A stretch of DNA of 64,000 nucleotides from Sphingobium faniae (GTDB lineage: Bacteria > Pseudomonadota > Alphaproteobacteria > Sphingomonadales > Sphingomonadaceae). Both the position numbers and the translations under genes were made by a program. Location of the stretch: the NCBI GenBank assembly GCA_900100475.1, contig FMTU01000002.1, forward strand, positions 186,001 to 250,000, read 5' to 3'. This document shows positions 18,697-27,489 of this stretch, piece by piece (within the stretch, counting starts at the first letter, position 1; the number at the start of each line of letters is the position of its first letter). Under the pieces are notes generated by a model, which ran no database searches, was not told the origin of the DNA, and saw nothing but the letters and a program-made list of their open reading frames with translations.

Positions 18697-19530
18697 TCAG
18701 GAGTTTTTGATCATGGCGCGCGCCCGCGCAAGAATCTGCTCGGCGCGGCGAAGCACTGGCGGGTCCACCATGAGGCCGTCGATGCTGACCGCGCCCTGAT
18801 CGCCGACGCTGGCCACGCGCTGCGCCCAGTCGATTTCCTCGGCGGTGGGGGCAAAGCCCTCCAGAACCGGCCCGACCTGCCTGGGGTGGATACAGAGCTT
18901 GCCGGAAAAGCCGAGCGCGGAGGCGCGGCGCGCATCGTCCCGCGCTTTTGCGTCGTCCTTCAATTCCAGCGTCACGCCATCTATCGGCGCCGCAATGCCG
19001 CCAAGCCGGGAAGCGAGGACGATGGTGGAGCGCGCGTGAAGCAGGGCGTCCCATTCATTCGCGCAGCCAAGGTCCGCGCAAAAATCAACGGAGCCGAATG
19101 CAAGGCGCTCCACCCCCTCGCACCGGGCCAATGTCGCCGCCTGCGCCACGCCCAGCGCCGTTTCGACAAGGGCGATGATGGGCTTGCCGGGGCCGATGGC
19201 CGCACGCACGAAGGCGATGTCGCCTTCCATCTCGCTCTTGGGCAACATGACGGCATCGAAAGCAAGCTGCGCGGCGGCGGCAAGATCCTTTTCATGCCAG
19301 CTTGTGCCGGCCGCGTTGATCCGCAGGATTCTCGCTACCGGGGGCAGGTCGGCTTGCGCCAGCGCATCGCGCGCCGCATCCTTGTCCGCAGCGGCAACGG
19401 CGTCTTCCAGATCGACTATGATGGCGTCCGCGCCGGACTGGGCCGCCTTGGCGAAGCGGTCCGGCCGCGTTGCCGGTACAAAGATCGGAGCGATCGCCAG
19501 TCGGCCATCGCGGGAAATTTGCGTCATCAT
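18697..19530 (-). CDS. HpcH/HpaI-CitE family CoA ester lyase
   Basis: A 277-residue TIM-barrel lyase of the malyl-CoA/citramalyl-CoA group. Motifs: IFVPATRPDRFAKA, ADAIIVDLEDAVA with metal ligand candidates, ILRINAAGTSWHEKDL, VMLPKSEM, PIIALVETALGV, and LCIHPRQVGPVL. Relatives split malyl-CoA, beta-methylmalyl-CoA or citramalyl-CoA into acetyl- or propionyl-CoA plus glyoxylate or pyruvate. I chose ATG 19530 because GGAGTGA precedes it; an earlier ATG at 19575 has no ribosome site. It is coupled to the downstream hydratase. The exact substrate is not determined. Confidence 0.85.
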   Translation of the reverse strand: MMTQISRDGRLAIAPIFVPATRPDRFAKAAQSGADAIIVDLEDAVAAADKDAARDALAQADLPPVARILRINAAGTSWHEKDLAAAAQLAFDAVMLPKSEMEGDIAFVRAAIGPGKPIIALVETALGVAQAATLARCEGVERLAFGSVDFCADLGCANEWDALLHARSTIVLASRLGGIAAPIDGVTLELKDDAKARDDARRASALGFSGKLCIHPRQVGPVLEGFAPTAEEIDWAQRVASVGDQGAVSIDGLMVDPPVLRRAEQILARARAMIKNS

Positions 19531-19571
19531 TTCACTCCAGCCCGTTTCCATCGAATCCCGATTTGTCTTTC

Positions 19572-20309
19572 TCATGGTTGAAAAGCGGGCGCCTGCGTCA
19601 GGGCGATGAGCGCCCGCCCCAATTCCCCCAATCCCGCATCATTTCGCGATCCGGCGAAGATCGAAACGGAAAGGCAAAAGCCCGTTCGCAAATGCGGCAT
19701 GCCGACCGCCAACGAACAGATTCCCGTGTGGGAATATCCGTCGTCGACCGCAAATCCTTTCAGAACGGCGTTTTGGACCTGCTCCCTATATTCGGTGAAC
19801 GAAAGCGGGGATTCCCAGCGGACGGCGGAAAAGCGCCGCTCCAGTTCCGCGTCATCCACGCCCTGCGCCGCCGCGAGCGCCCGGCCGACCGAGCCACTTC
19901 CCAAAGGCTGGCGCTGCCCTTCCAGCAGGTGAATCCGCGTGGCCGCCGTGCTTTCCCCATAGGCCGCGAGGCGCAGACGCCCACCGGGGATGACCTGCCA
20001 CAATGCCGTCGCCACATCATGGGTTCGCGCGAATTGGCCGAGCAAGGGGCGCGAGCGGTCCACAATGCCCTGCGCGCCCCCCTCCCGCAGCGCATCGAAC
20101 CGACTCCAGGCCTGCGCCAACTGATATCGCTTACCCTGGGAATCGCGCTCCAGCACCCCTTCATCCACAAGGGTCCGCAACAGATTGAGGCAACTGGACG
20201 GGCTGAGTCCCAGCGACCGGCCGATGTCCGAAAGCGACAGGGGGCTTTCCTCGGCAAGCAGCCGAAGAATGGAAAAGGCCTGGGAGACGGAGCGAACGGG
20301 ACCGGTCAT
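19572..20309 (-). CDS. IclR family transcriptional regulator
   Basis: A 245-residue regulator. Residues about 3-60 form a winged helix-turn-helix (RSVSQAFSILRLLAEESPLSLSDIGRSLGLSPSSCLNLLRTL), followed by the IclR effector domain with the SVGRALAAA and DDGYSHTGICSLAVGMPH segments. ATG 20309 has AGGA upstream; ATG 20351 would run through the palindromic operator and is rejected. It is the first gene of the minus-strand unit and is divergent from the SDR gene, so it probably controls both directions. The ligand is likely a pathway intermediate (inference). Confidence 0.9.
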   Translation of the reverse strand: MTGPVRSVSQAFSILRLLAEESPLSLSDIGRSLGLSPSSCLNLLRTLVDEGVLERDSQGKRYQLAQAWSRFDALREGGAQGIVDRSRPLLGQFARTHDVATALWQVIPGGRLRLAAYGESTAATRIHLLEGQRQPLGSGSVGRALAAAQGVDDAELERRFSAVRWESPLSFTEYREQVQNAVLKGFAVDDGYSHTGICSLAVGMPHLRTGFCLSVSIFAGSRNDAGLGELGRALIALTQAPAFQP

Positions 20310-20323
20310 GGAAATCCTGCAAT

Positions 20324-20339
20324 TTTCATGATCATGAAA
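20324..20339. promoter_or_regulatory. Candidate IclR operator, 16-bp perfect palindrome
   Basis: TTTCATGATCATGAAA is a perfect palindrome 15 bases upstream of the IclR start and 82 bases upstream of the divergent SDR start. Its placement in an IclR intergenic region makes it the best candidate binding site. Confidence 0.6.
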
Positions 20340-20420
20340 TATTATTCTCAATGTTGCAAGTTTTCTCTGAAACGGCTATCAGGACTCCATCATATTTTCG
20401 AACCATACAGGGCGGATGCC

Positions 20421-21332
20421 ATGATTCTGGAAGGTAAAGTGGTCGCCATCACCGGCGCCGGACGCGGTATCGGCCGCGAACTCGCGCTCTATTGCGCGCG
20501 TCAGGGCGCGGCGGTCGTCGTCAACGATCCGGGGGTAGCCCAGGCGGGCGACGGCGGGGATGCAGGCCCTGCGGAAACCACCGCCAACGACATCGTCGCG
20601 GCAGGCGGCAAGGCCTATGCCAATCTGGGCAATGTGGCCGATCCCGCGGGCGCGACCAGCATCATCGAGGACGCCGTGCAACGGTTCGGCCGCATCGACG
20701 CGGTGGTGAACAATGCGGGCATCCTGCGCGACACCATCTGGCACAAGATGAGCTATGAGGACTGGAAGAGCGTCATCGAGGTCAACCTGACCGGCGTCTT
20801 CAATGTGTCCAAGGCCGCGACGCCCTATTTCCGTGACCAGCAGTCGGGCAGCTTCATTCACTTCACCTCGACCAGCGGCCTGATCGGCAATCTGGGCCAG
20901 GCGAACTATTCGGCGGCCAAGCTGGGCGTCGTGGCGCTGTCGCAGTCGATCGCGCTCGACATGGCGCGCGCGGGCGTCCGCTCCAACTGCATCGCCCCCT
21001 TTGCGTGGAGTCGCATGACGTCCTCCATCCCATCCGACACGCCCGAGCAGAAGCGCCGCGTCGAACGGCTCCAGTCGATGAGCGCGGACAAGATCGCGCC
21101 GCTTGTATCCTATCTGGCGTCCGATCTGTCGAAGGATGTGACCAACCAGATTTTCTGCGTCCGCCGCAATGAAATCCTGCTGTTTGGAAAGCCCCGCCCC
21201 GTCCGGTCCATGGCGAAGGCCGAAGGCTGGACGCCTGAAACCATCGCGGAGGAATTGATCCCCGCTTTCCGCCCTGCCTTCGCGCGCGCCGACGAAGTGT
21301 CGGGGGATGTCTTCCCCTATGATCCCATCTGA
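20421..21332 (+). CDS. SDR family 3-hydroxyacyl-CoA dehydrogenase (MFE-2-like)
   Basis: A 303-residue short-chain dehydrogenase. The NAD site GAGRGIG is at residues 12-18, NNAG near residue 100, and the active site YSAAK near residue 165. The long segment VVVNDPGVAQAGDGGDAGPAETTANDIVAAGGKA and the extended C-terminus are typical of the dehydrogenase domain of multifunctional enzyme 2, which oxidises (R)-3-hydroxyacyl-CoA. A much longer open frame upstream reads through the IclR region and is rejected. It opens a six-gene plus-strand unit ending at the terminator 27458-27489. Confidence 0.88.
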   Translation: MILEGKVVAITGAGRGIGRELALYCARQGAAVVVNDPGVAQAGDGGDAGPAETTANDIVAAGGKAYANLGNVADPAGATSIIEDAVQRFGRIDAVVNNAGILRDTIWHKMSYEDWKSVIEVNLTGVFNVSKAATPYFRDQQSGSFIHFTSTSGLIGNLGQANYSAAKLGVVALSQSIALDMARAGVRSNCIAPFAWSRMTSSIPSDTPEQKRRVERLQSMSADKIAPLVSYLASDLSKDVTNQIFCVRRNEILLFGKPRPVRSMAKAEGWTPETIAEELIPAFRPAFARADEVSGDVFPYDPI

Positions 21333-21345
21333 GGAGTTTCGATCC

Positions 21346-22521
21346 ATGACCACGCTCAATCCCGGCATGGATGCCGAGACCTTCGAACAGTTCATCGACC
21401 AGCTTCAGCGCTATGTGCGCGAACGGCTGATCCCCGCCGAACGCGAGATCATCGAAGCCGATGAGATCCCGGCCGACATCGTGCAGGAAATGCGCGACAT
21501 GGGCCTGTTCGGCCTGACCGTACCGGAAGAATTCGGCGGCTCTGGCCTCAGCATTTCGCAATATGCGCGCACCGTGCATACGCTGAGCTATGCGATGCCC
21601 GCCTTCCGCTCGCTGGTGTCGATCAACATCGGCATGTTCTGTTCGGCCATCAAGAATGGCGGGACGGACGCGCAGAAGGCCGAATGGTTGCCGCGCATTG
21701 CCGCCGGCGAAATCACGTCCTTCGGCCTGACCGAACCGGGCGCGGGTTCCGATGCCGCCGGGATGCAGACCATGGCGGTCAAGACGGACAAGGGGTGGGT
21801 GCTGAACGGCACGAAGCGTTACATCACCAATTCGCCCTATGCGAAGGTCGCGCTCATCATGGCGCGCACCAGCAAGGACAATCAGCCCAAGAACGCGCAT
21901 GTTTCGGCCTTCATCGTGCCGATGGATCTGCCCGGCATCTCGGTCGGCAAGTCCGACAAGAAGATGGGCCAGGCCGGCAGCCAGATCGCCGACATCATTC
22001 TGGAAGACGTGCTGGTTCCCGATGACGCGCTGCTGGGTGGCGAATTGGGCAAGGGCTTCATCTTCGCAATGAAGAGCCTCGACAATGGGCGCATTTCGGT
22101 GGGTTCGGCGGCGACCGCCTATGCGCGGCGGGCGCTGGATTCCGCGGTCCGCTACGCCACCGAACGCAAGGCGTTTGGCGAACCGATCGCCAACTTCCAG
22201 CTTATCCAGCAGATGCTGGCGCAGAGCGAGATCGACATCTACGCCGCTGAAACCATGATGGCGGACGTCACCCGCCGCGCCGACGCGGGTGAGAATGTCC
22301 TGCGCAAGGCCGCCGCCTTCAAGGTGTTCGCTTCCGAAATGTGCGGCCGCGTGGTCGACAATTGCGTGCAGGTCTATGGCGGCGCAGGCTATCTGGCCGA
22401 ATATGATGCCGAACGTTTTTTCCGCGATGCGCGTATCTATCGCATCTACGAAGGCACGACGCAGATCCTGCAACTCCAGATCGCGAAGCATATGCTGCGC
22501 GAATTCCACGCTGGCGCATAG
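21346..22521 (+). CDS. Acyl-CoA dehydrogenase
   Basis: A 391-residue flavoprotein of standard ACAD length. Seen: FGLTVPEEFGGSGLS, the FAD-contact segment SFGLTEPGAGSDAAGMQT, and the catalytic Glu in IYRIYEGTTQILQLQIAKHML near the C-terminus. It introduces an alpha-beta double bond into an acyl-CoA and passes electrons to ETF. ATG 21346 has GAGGAG nine bases before it and lies 13 bases after the SDR stop, so the 21307 start is rejected. Chain length preference cannot be read. Confidence 0.92.
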   Translation: MTTLNPGMDAETFEQFIDQLQRYVRERLIPAEREIIEADEIPADIVQEMRDMGLFGLTVPEEFGGSGLSISQYARTVHTLSYAMPAFRSLVSINIGMFCSAIKNGGTDAQKAEWLPRIAAGEITSFGLTEPGAGSDAAGMQTMAVKTDKGWVLNGTKRYITNSPYAKVALIMARTSKDNQPKNAHVSAFIVPMDLPGISVGKSDKKMGQAGSQIADIILEDVLVPDDALLGGELGKGFIFAMKSLDNGRISVGSAATAYARRALDSAVRYATERKAFGEPIANFQLIQQMLAQSEIDIYAAETMMADVTRRADAGENVLRKAAAFKVFASEMCGRVVDNCVQVYGGAGYLAEYDAERFFRDARIYRIYEGTTQILQLQIAKHMLREFHAGA

Positions 22522-22532
22522 GGCAGAAGCAT

Positions 22533-23729
22533 ATGTACGACCTGCTTTCCGGCTTATCGGTCATAGAAGCGTCGTCCTTCGTCGCTTCTCCCAGCGCGGG
22601 GCTTTACTGCGCCCAGTTCGGGGCGGAGGTGATCCGAGTGGATCAGGTCGGAGGCGGGCCGGACTTTCACCGCTGGCCGGTGACGCGGAATAACGACTCG
22701 CTCTATTGGGAAAATCTCAATCGGGCGAAGAAGTCCGTCGCGCTGGACCTTGGCAAGCCGGAAGGGCGCGAGTTGTTGCAGCGGTTGGTGCGGGCGACCG
22801 GCCAGCTCGTCACCAACTTTCCCGCCGGGGGCTTCATGGCGCATGACGTTCTGGCGCAAGGCCGTCCCGATCTGGTGACGGTGCGCGTCATGGGTTGGGC
22901 GGACGGATCGCCCGCGCTGGACTATACGGTCAATAACGCGGTCGGGTATCCGACACTCACGGGATCGGGGTCGGAGCCGGTCAATCACGTCCTGCCCGCA
23001 TGGGATTTGCTGACGGGCGCTTATGCCGCCTTTGCCCTGCTCGCCGCGCTGCGCCGCCGCAGCGAGACAGGCGCGGGCAGCGAGGTGCGGCTGCCTTTGT
23101 CGGACGTGGCGATCGGCACTGTCGCCAATCTCGGCGGGATCGCCGAAGTGCTTTATGAGGGAGCCAATCGGCCCCGCCTGGGCAACACCGTCTATGGCCT
23201 GTTCGGGCGCGATTTCGTGACAGCGGACGGCGTCCGCACGATGATCGTGGTGGTGACGCCGCGTCAGTGGAGCAACCTGATCGCGACGCTGGGCATTGCC
23301 GAGGCCGTCGCCGAGTTGGAAACGCAGCTTGGCGTGTCGTTCGCGAAAGACGATGGCCTCCGCTTCACCCATCGCGAGGCGCTGTTCCCGCTTTTCGACA
23401 AAGCCATCGCCGCGCGCCCTCATGCGGATCTGGCCGCCGCCTTCGATGCAAACGGCGTGGTTCATTCCGCTTACGGCACCATGCTGGACGCCGCCAACGA
23501 TCCCGTGCTGGTGAAGGACAATCCCATTTTCGGCACGGCGGAAAATCCCAGCGGCTTCACCTATCCCGCGGCAGGCGCGTTCGCGACCGTGCCGCAACTG
23601 GAAAGGCTGGCGCCCCGCCCCGCCCCTCGCAACGGCCAGCATAGCGAAGAAGTGCTGGCTTCCCTCCTTTCGCTTTCATCGGGTGAAATCGCCCGCCTGA
23701 TCGACACCGGCATTGTCGGCGTCGCCTGA
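22533..23729 (+). CDS. CaiB/BaiF family (class III) CoA-transferase
   Basis: A 398-residue class III CoA-transferase. LSVIEASSFVASPSAGLYCAQFGAEVIRVDQ is the N-terminal signature, and the catalytic Asp is found in PAWDLLTGAYAAFALLAALRRR near residue 160. Members move CoA between carboxylic acids, and one branch (mesaconyl-CoA C1-C4 transferase) moves it within a molecule. Its neighbours resemble C5-dicarboxyl-CoA enzymes, which makes that branch worth testing, but the sequence alone does not show it. Confidence 0.87.
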   Translation: MYDLLSGLSVIEASSFVASPSAGLYCAQFGAEVIRVDQVGGGPDFHRWPVTRNNDSLYWENLNRAKKSVALDLGKPEGRELLQRLVRATGQLVTNFPAGGFMAHDVLAQGRPDLVTVRVMGWADGSPALDYTVNNAVGYPTLTGSGSEPVNHVLPAWDLLTGAYAAFALLAALRRRSETGAGSEVRLPLSDVAIGTVANLGGIAEVLYEGANRPRLGNTVYGLFGRDFVTADGVRTMIVVVTPRQWSNLIATLGIAEAVAELETQLGVSFAKDDGLRFTHREALFPLFDKAIAARPHADLAAAFDANGVVHSAYGTMLDAANDPVLVKDNPIFGTAENPSGFTYPAAGAFATVPQLERLAPRPAPRNGQHSEEVLASLLSLSSGEIARLIDTGIVGVA

Positions 23730-23742
23730 CCGGAGAACTATC

Positions 23743-24972
23743 ATGACATTGAGACGCGCAGCCATCGTGGCCCCTATCCGCACCGCCGTCGGCAAGTTCG
23801 GCGGCAGCCTCGCCAGCATGGACGCCGGAAGGCTGGGCGCCGTGGTGCTCAAGGCCCTGATCGAACGGACCAAAATCGACGCCGCGCGCGTTGACGACGT
23901 GGTTTTTTCCCAAGGCTATGGCAATGGCGAAGCGCCCTGCATCGGCCATTGGGCGTGGCTCGCCGCCGACCTGCCGCTCGATGTGCCGGGCTACCAGCTT
24001 GACCGCCGTTGCGGTTCGGGTCTTCAGGCCGTTGTGAACGCCGCGATGATGGTGCAGACCGGCATGTCGGACGTGGTCGTCGCGGGCGGCGTCGAGTCCA
24101 TGTCCAACGTCGAATATTATACGGTCGAAGGCCGGCGCGGGACGCGCGGCGGCGGCATGATGCTGCACGACCGGCTGACGCGCGGCCGCATCATGTCTCA
24201 GCCGATCGAGCGTTTCGGCGTCATCAGCGGCATGATCGAGACGGCGGAAAACCTCGCCAGGGATTATGACATCAGCCGCGAGGCCTGCGACGCCTATGCC
24301 GTCCGCTCCCACCAGCGCGCCGCCGCCGCATGGAAAAACGGCCTGTTCGACGACGAACTGGTCCCTGTCGCGGTCCCGCAGCGCAAGGGCGATCCCGTCA
24401 TCTTCGCCCATGACGAAGGCTATCGCGCCGACGCCAGCATGGAGACGCTGGGCGCGCTCAGGGCCATCGAAGGCAAGACCATCCCCGGCGCGGTGGTGAC
24501 GGCAGGCAATGCCAGTCAGCAGAATGACGCGGCGGCCGCCTGCCTTGTCGTCGCCGAAGACAAGCTGGAGGAACTGGGCCTTGAACCCATCGCCTGGTTC
24601 CATGGCTGGGCGGCGGCGGGCTGCGATCCCAGCCGCATGGGCATCGGCCCCGTCCCGGCGGTCGAGCGCCTGTTCGCGCGCACTGGCCTTGGCTGGAACG
24701 ACATCGACCTGGTCGAACTCAACGAAGCGTTCGCGCCGCAGGTTCTCGCCTGCCTCAAGGGCTGGGGCTGGAGCGAAGACGACAGCCGCAACGAAATCCT
24801 GAACGTCAACGGTTCGGGCATTTCGCTGGGCCATCCCATCGGCGCGACCGGCGGGCGCATCCTGGCGAACCTGACCCGTGAACTGGTGCGCCGCGACGGC
24901 CGCTATGGCATTGAGACGATGTGCATCGGCGGTGGTCAGGGCATCGCGGCGGCATTCGAGCGAGCGGCCTGA
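23743..24972 (+). CDS. Acetyl-CoA acetyltransferase (thiolase)
   Basis: A 409-residue thiolase of degradative type. The nucleophilic Cys is in LDRRCGSGLQAVVNAA near residue 90, the acid/base region is NVNGSGISLGHPIGATGGRI, and the second Cys is in ETMCIGGGQGIAAAFE. It cleaves 3-oxoacyl-CoA with CoA. ATG 23743 follows CGGAGAA; an upstream start at 23713 overlaps the CaiB gene and is rejected. Confidence 0.93.
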   Translation: MTLRRAAIVAPIRTAVGKFGGSLASMDAGRLGAVVLKALIERTKIDAARVDDVVFSQGYGNGEAPCIGHWAWLAADLPLDVPGYQLDRRCGSGLQAVVNAAMMVQTGMSDVVVAGGVESMSNVEYYTVEGRRGTRGGGMMLHDRLTRGRIMSQPIERFGVISGMIETAENLARDYDISREACDAYAVRSHQRAAAAWKNGLFDDELVPVAVPQRKGDPVIFAHDEGYRADASMETLGALRAIEGKTIPGAVVTAGNASQQNDAAAACLVVAEDKLEELGLEPIAWFHGWAAAGCDPSRMGIGPVPAVERLFARTGLGWNDIDLVELNEAFAPQVLACLKGWGWSEDDSRNEILNVNGSGISLGHPIGATGGRILANLTRELVRRDGRYGIETMCIGGGQGIAAAFERAA

Positions 24973-24974
24973 CC

Positions 24975-26582
24975 ATGGCGACAGGCATCGGCGATCTGAA
25001 GCCCTATCTGGAAGCAGCCCGGACCTTCCGTTCCGTGGCGCAGACTGCTCTGGCCGAGCGGCTCGCCACGCGGCGGATCGACGATGACCAGCGCGCGGCC
25101 CACGGCTTTGCGTGGATCGCGACCAGCGTCGCGGCGCTGGAAGCGACGCTGGAATGGGCGCAGGTCAACAATGGCGCGAACCCGCTCGACGATATGGTGA
25201 CGCGCATCGCCTTCGCCGAAACGATCGGCCAGTTGGCGGGCGGCCTGCCCATGGGACAGAATGAGCTTCTCCGCCCTTCCGATCTGGGTATCGGCGCGGC
25301 CGGCCGCGCGTTGGAAGATGCCTGCGAAGCCCTGCTGAACGAGGATATGGCCCCGACCCGCGCCGCGCTGGCGCAAGCATTGGCGCAGGGCCACTGGCCG
25401 ACCGAGAGCTTCCATGACGCGGAACTGGATTCGATTCGCGACCAGTTCCGGCGGTTCACCGATGCGGAGATCATTCCCAATGCCCATGCATGGCATCTGG
25501 CGAACGACCTGATCCCCGACGCCACGGTGCAGCATATGGCCGACCTTGGCACTTTCGGCGTCTGCATCCCGGAGGAGTTTGGCGGCCTTGGCCTCAACAA
25601 GCTGGTCATGTGCCTCGTCACCGAGGAGCTTTCGCGCGGATGGATCGGCGCGGGATCGCTCGGCACCCGGTCCGAGATCGCGGGCGAACTGATCGTCCTG
25701 GGCGGCACCGATGAACAGAAGGCATATTGGCTGCCGAAGATCGCCAGCGGCGAAGTGCTGCCGACCGCCGTCTTCACCGAACCCGATACGGGATCGGACC
25801 TCGGATCGCTACAAACGCGGGCGCGGCAGGACGCCAATGGCGAATGGCTGATCGACGGCGCAAAGAACTGGATCACCCATGCGGCCCGATCGGACCTCAT
25901 GACGCTGCTGACCCGGACTTTGCCGAATGAGAAAGCCTATGCCGGTCTTTCCATACTGTTGGTGCCCAAGCCGCGCGGGACAGAGGACAACCCCTTCCCC
26001 GCCGAAGGCATGACCGGCAGCGAGATCGAGGTGCTGGGCTATCGCGGGATGCGCGAATATGCGCTTCAGTTCGACGGGATGCGCGCTCCGGGCGACGCCC
26101 TGCTGGGCGGCGAGGAAGGCCAGGGCTTCAAGCAACTGATGCGGACCTTTGAGGGCGCGCGCATCCAGACGGCGGCGCGGGCTGTCGGCGTGGCGCGGCG
26201 CGGGCTGGAACTGGGCCTCGATTATGCCATCAACCGCAAGCAATTCGGCAAGGCGATCATCCATTTCCCCCGCGTGTCGGACAAGATCGCCGCCAGTCTG
26301 GTGGATTTCGTCACCGCCCGCGAACTGAGCTACGCCGCCGCGCGCGCCAAGGATTCGGGCAAGCGCTGCGACATCGAAGCGGGCATGGCGAAGCTGCTGG
26401 GCGCGCGCGCCGCCTGGTCGAACGCCGACGCCAGCCTCCAGATTCATGGCGGCAACGGCTATGCGCTGGAATATGAGATCAGCCGCGTCCTGTGCGACGC
26501 CCGCATTCTCAATATCTTTGAGGGCGCAGCGGAAATACAGGCGCAGGTGATTGCGCGCGGATTGATCGGAGGCCGCAACTGA
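24975..26582 (+). CDS. Acyl-CoA dehydrogenase with N-terminal extension, methylsuccinyl-CoA dehydrogenase-like
   Basis: A 535-residue protein. Residues about 1-140 are an extra helical domain (AAHGFAWIATSVAALEATLEWA, IAFAETIGQLAGGLPMGQNELLRPSDLG). From about residue 150 a complete ACAD follows, with TAVFTEPDTGSDLGSLQTRA, a long insertion-type substrate loop (NPFPAEGMTGSEIEVLGYRGM) and catalytic Glu in ILNIFEGAAEIQAQ. From family knowledge, this length and N-terminal domain are those of (2S)-methylsuccinyl-CoA dehydrogenase of the ethylmalonyl-CoA pathway, although related ACADs act on other substrates. Its stop overlaps the next ATG. Confidence 0.8.
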   Translation: MATGIGDLKPYLEAARTFRSVAQTALAERLATRRIDDDQRAAHGFAWIATSVAALEATLEWAQVNNGANPLDDMVTRIAFAETIGQLAGGLPMGQNELLRPSDLGIGAAGRALEDACEALLNEDMAPTRAALAQALAQGHWPTESFHDAELDSIRDQFRRFTDAEIIPNAHAWHLANDLIPDATVQHMADLGTFGVCIPEEFGGLGLNKLVMCLVTEELSRGWIGAGSLGTRSEIAGELIVLGGTDEQKAYWLPKIASGEVLPTAVFTEPDTGSDLGSLQTRARQDANGEWLIDGAKNWITHAARSDLMTLLTRTLPNEKAYAGLSILLVPKPRGTEDNPFPAEGMTGSEIEVLGYRGMREYALQFDGMRAPGDALLGGEEGQGFKQLMRTFEGARIQTAARAVGVARRGLELGLDYAINRKQFGKAIIHFPRVSDKIAASLVDFVTARELSYAAARAKDSGKRCDIEAGMAKLLGARAAWSNADASLQIHGGNGYALEYEISRVLCDARILNIFEGAAEIQAQVIARGLIGGRN

Positions 26583-27433
26583 TGAGCGAATGGCAGGACT
26601 GGATCGGCCGCGAGGAAAAACGGACCGACCGCGTCGACGAAGGATTGTTCACCCGCTGGCTCGCCACGCTGGATCGCGCCGCGCCTTCGGATGGAACGGT
26701 TCCGCAGGCGTTCCACTGGTGCCTTTGCACCCCTGACGCGCCTACCGCAAAGCTGGGGCCGGACGGCCATCCGCTGCGCGATGACAGCCCGGTGAGCTTC
26801 CTGCCGCCGGTCCCCCTACCCCGCCGCATGTGGGCGTCGAGCAAGGTCGAGTTCCTTGCGCCCCTGCGCCCCGGACAGAATGTGTTACGCACCTCGCGCG
26901 TCGCGTCCGTTGCGGAAAAACAGGGCGGATCGGGCCGGCTGGTGTTCGTGGACGTGGCGCATGAAACCCATGCGGAAGGCGCGCTGTGTGTGAAGGAAGT
27001 GCAGTCCATCGTCTATCGCGAGCCTGCTCCTGCCGGAACGCCCGCCGCGCCGCCGGCTCCGGGCGAGAGCCGCTTCGATCCGGCCGGATGGGACGCGCAT
27101 CGGGAACTGACGCCTTCGGAGCCGTTGCTGTTCCGCTATTCCGCGCTGACCTTCAACAGCCATCGCATCCATTATGACGCGCCCTATGCGCGGGATGAGG
27201 AAGGCTATCGCGGGCTGGTAGTGCACGGTCCGCTGACGGCCACGCTGCTGCTCGATCTGGCCCAGCGGCATTTTGGGGACAATGCGCTCAAGCGTTTCGC
27301 TTTCCGCGGCATGTCGCCTGCGGTGGCGGGCGAGGCGCTGAATCTTGCCCTGCGCGGCAACGGCGAGGATATCGAGATCGGCGCCTTCGCCAGCGACGGC
27401 AGGCAGGTGATGTCCGCGACGGCCGCCGCCTGA
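26582..27433 (+). CDS. Mesaconyl-C4-CoA hydratase-like protein (HTD2/MaoC-N family)
   Basis: A 283-residue double-hotdog dehydratase. It begins WQDWIGREEKRTDRVDEGLFTRWLATLD and contains FLPPVPLPRRMWASSKVEF, SALTFNSHRIHYDAPYARDEEGYRGLVVHGP, the usual layout of proteins annotated as 3-methylfumaryl-CoA (mesaconyl-C4-CoA) hydratase of the 3-hydroxypropionate bicycle or itaconyl-CoA hydratase. The His in HRIHYD and the VHGP loop are the likely catalytic region. Homologues are common in proteobacterial catabolic clusters, so the native substrate may differ. It is the last gene before a strong terminator. Confidence 0.78.
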   Translation: MSEWQDWIGREEKRTDRVDEGLFTRWLATLDRAAPSDGTVPQAFHWCLCTPDAPTAKLGPDGHPLRDDSPVSFLPPVPLPRRMWASSKVEFLAPLRPGQNVLRTSRVASVAEKQGGSGRLVFVDVAHETHAEGALCVKEVQSIVYREPAPAGTPAAPPAPGESRFDPAGWDAHRELTPSEPLLFRYSALTFNSHRIHYDAPYARDEEGYRGLVVHGPLTATLLLDLAQRHFGDNALKRFAFRGMSPAVAGEALNLALRGNGEDIEIGAFASDGRQVMSATAAA

Positions 27434-27457
27434 TCCCTTCGCAAACGCTCGATACAA

Positions 27458-27489
27458 GGCCCGGACATAGGATTGTCCGGGCCTTTTTT
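27458..27489 (+). terminator. Rho-independent terminator of the module A plus-strand unit
   Basis: GGCCCGGACA (27458-27467) pairs perfectly with TGTCCGGGCC (27474-27483), followed by six T residues. It sits between the hydratase stop and the converging EamA gene. Confidence 0.92.

Noticed and set aside
19470..20420. Long N-terminal extension of the SDR gene
   Set aside because: It reads antisense through the IclR gene; the conserved SDR N-terminus begins at 20421.
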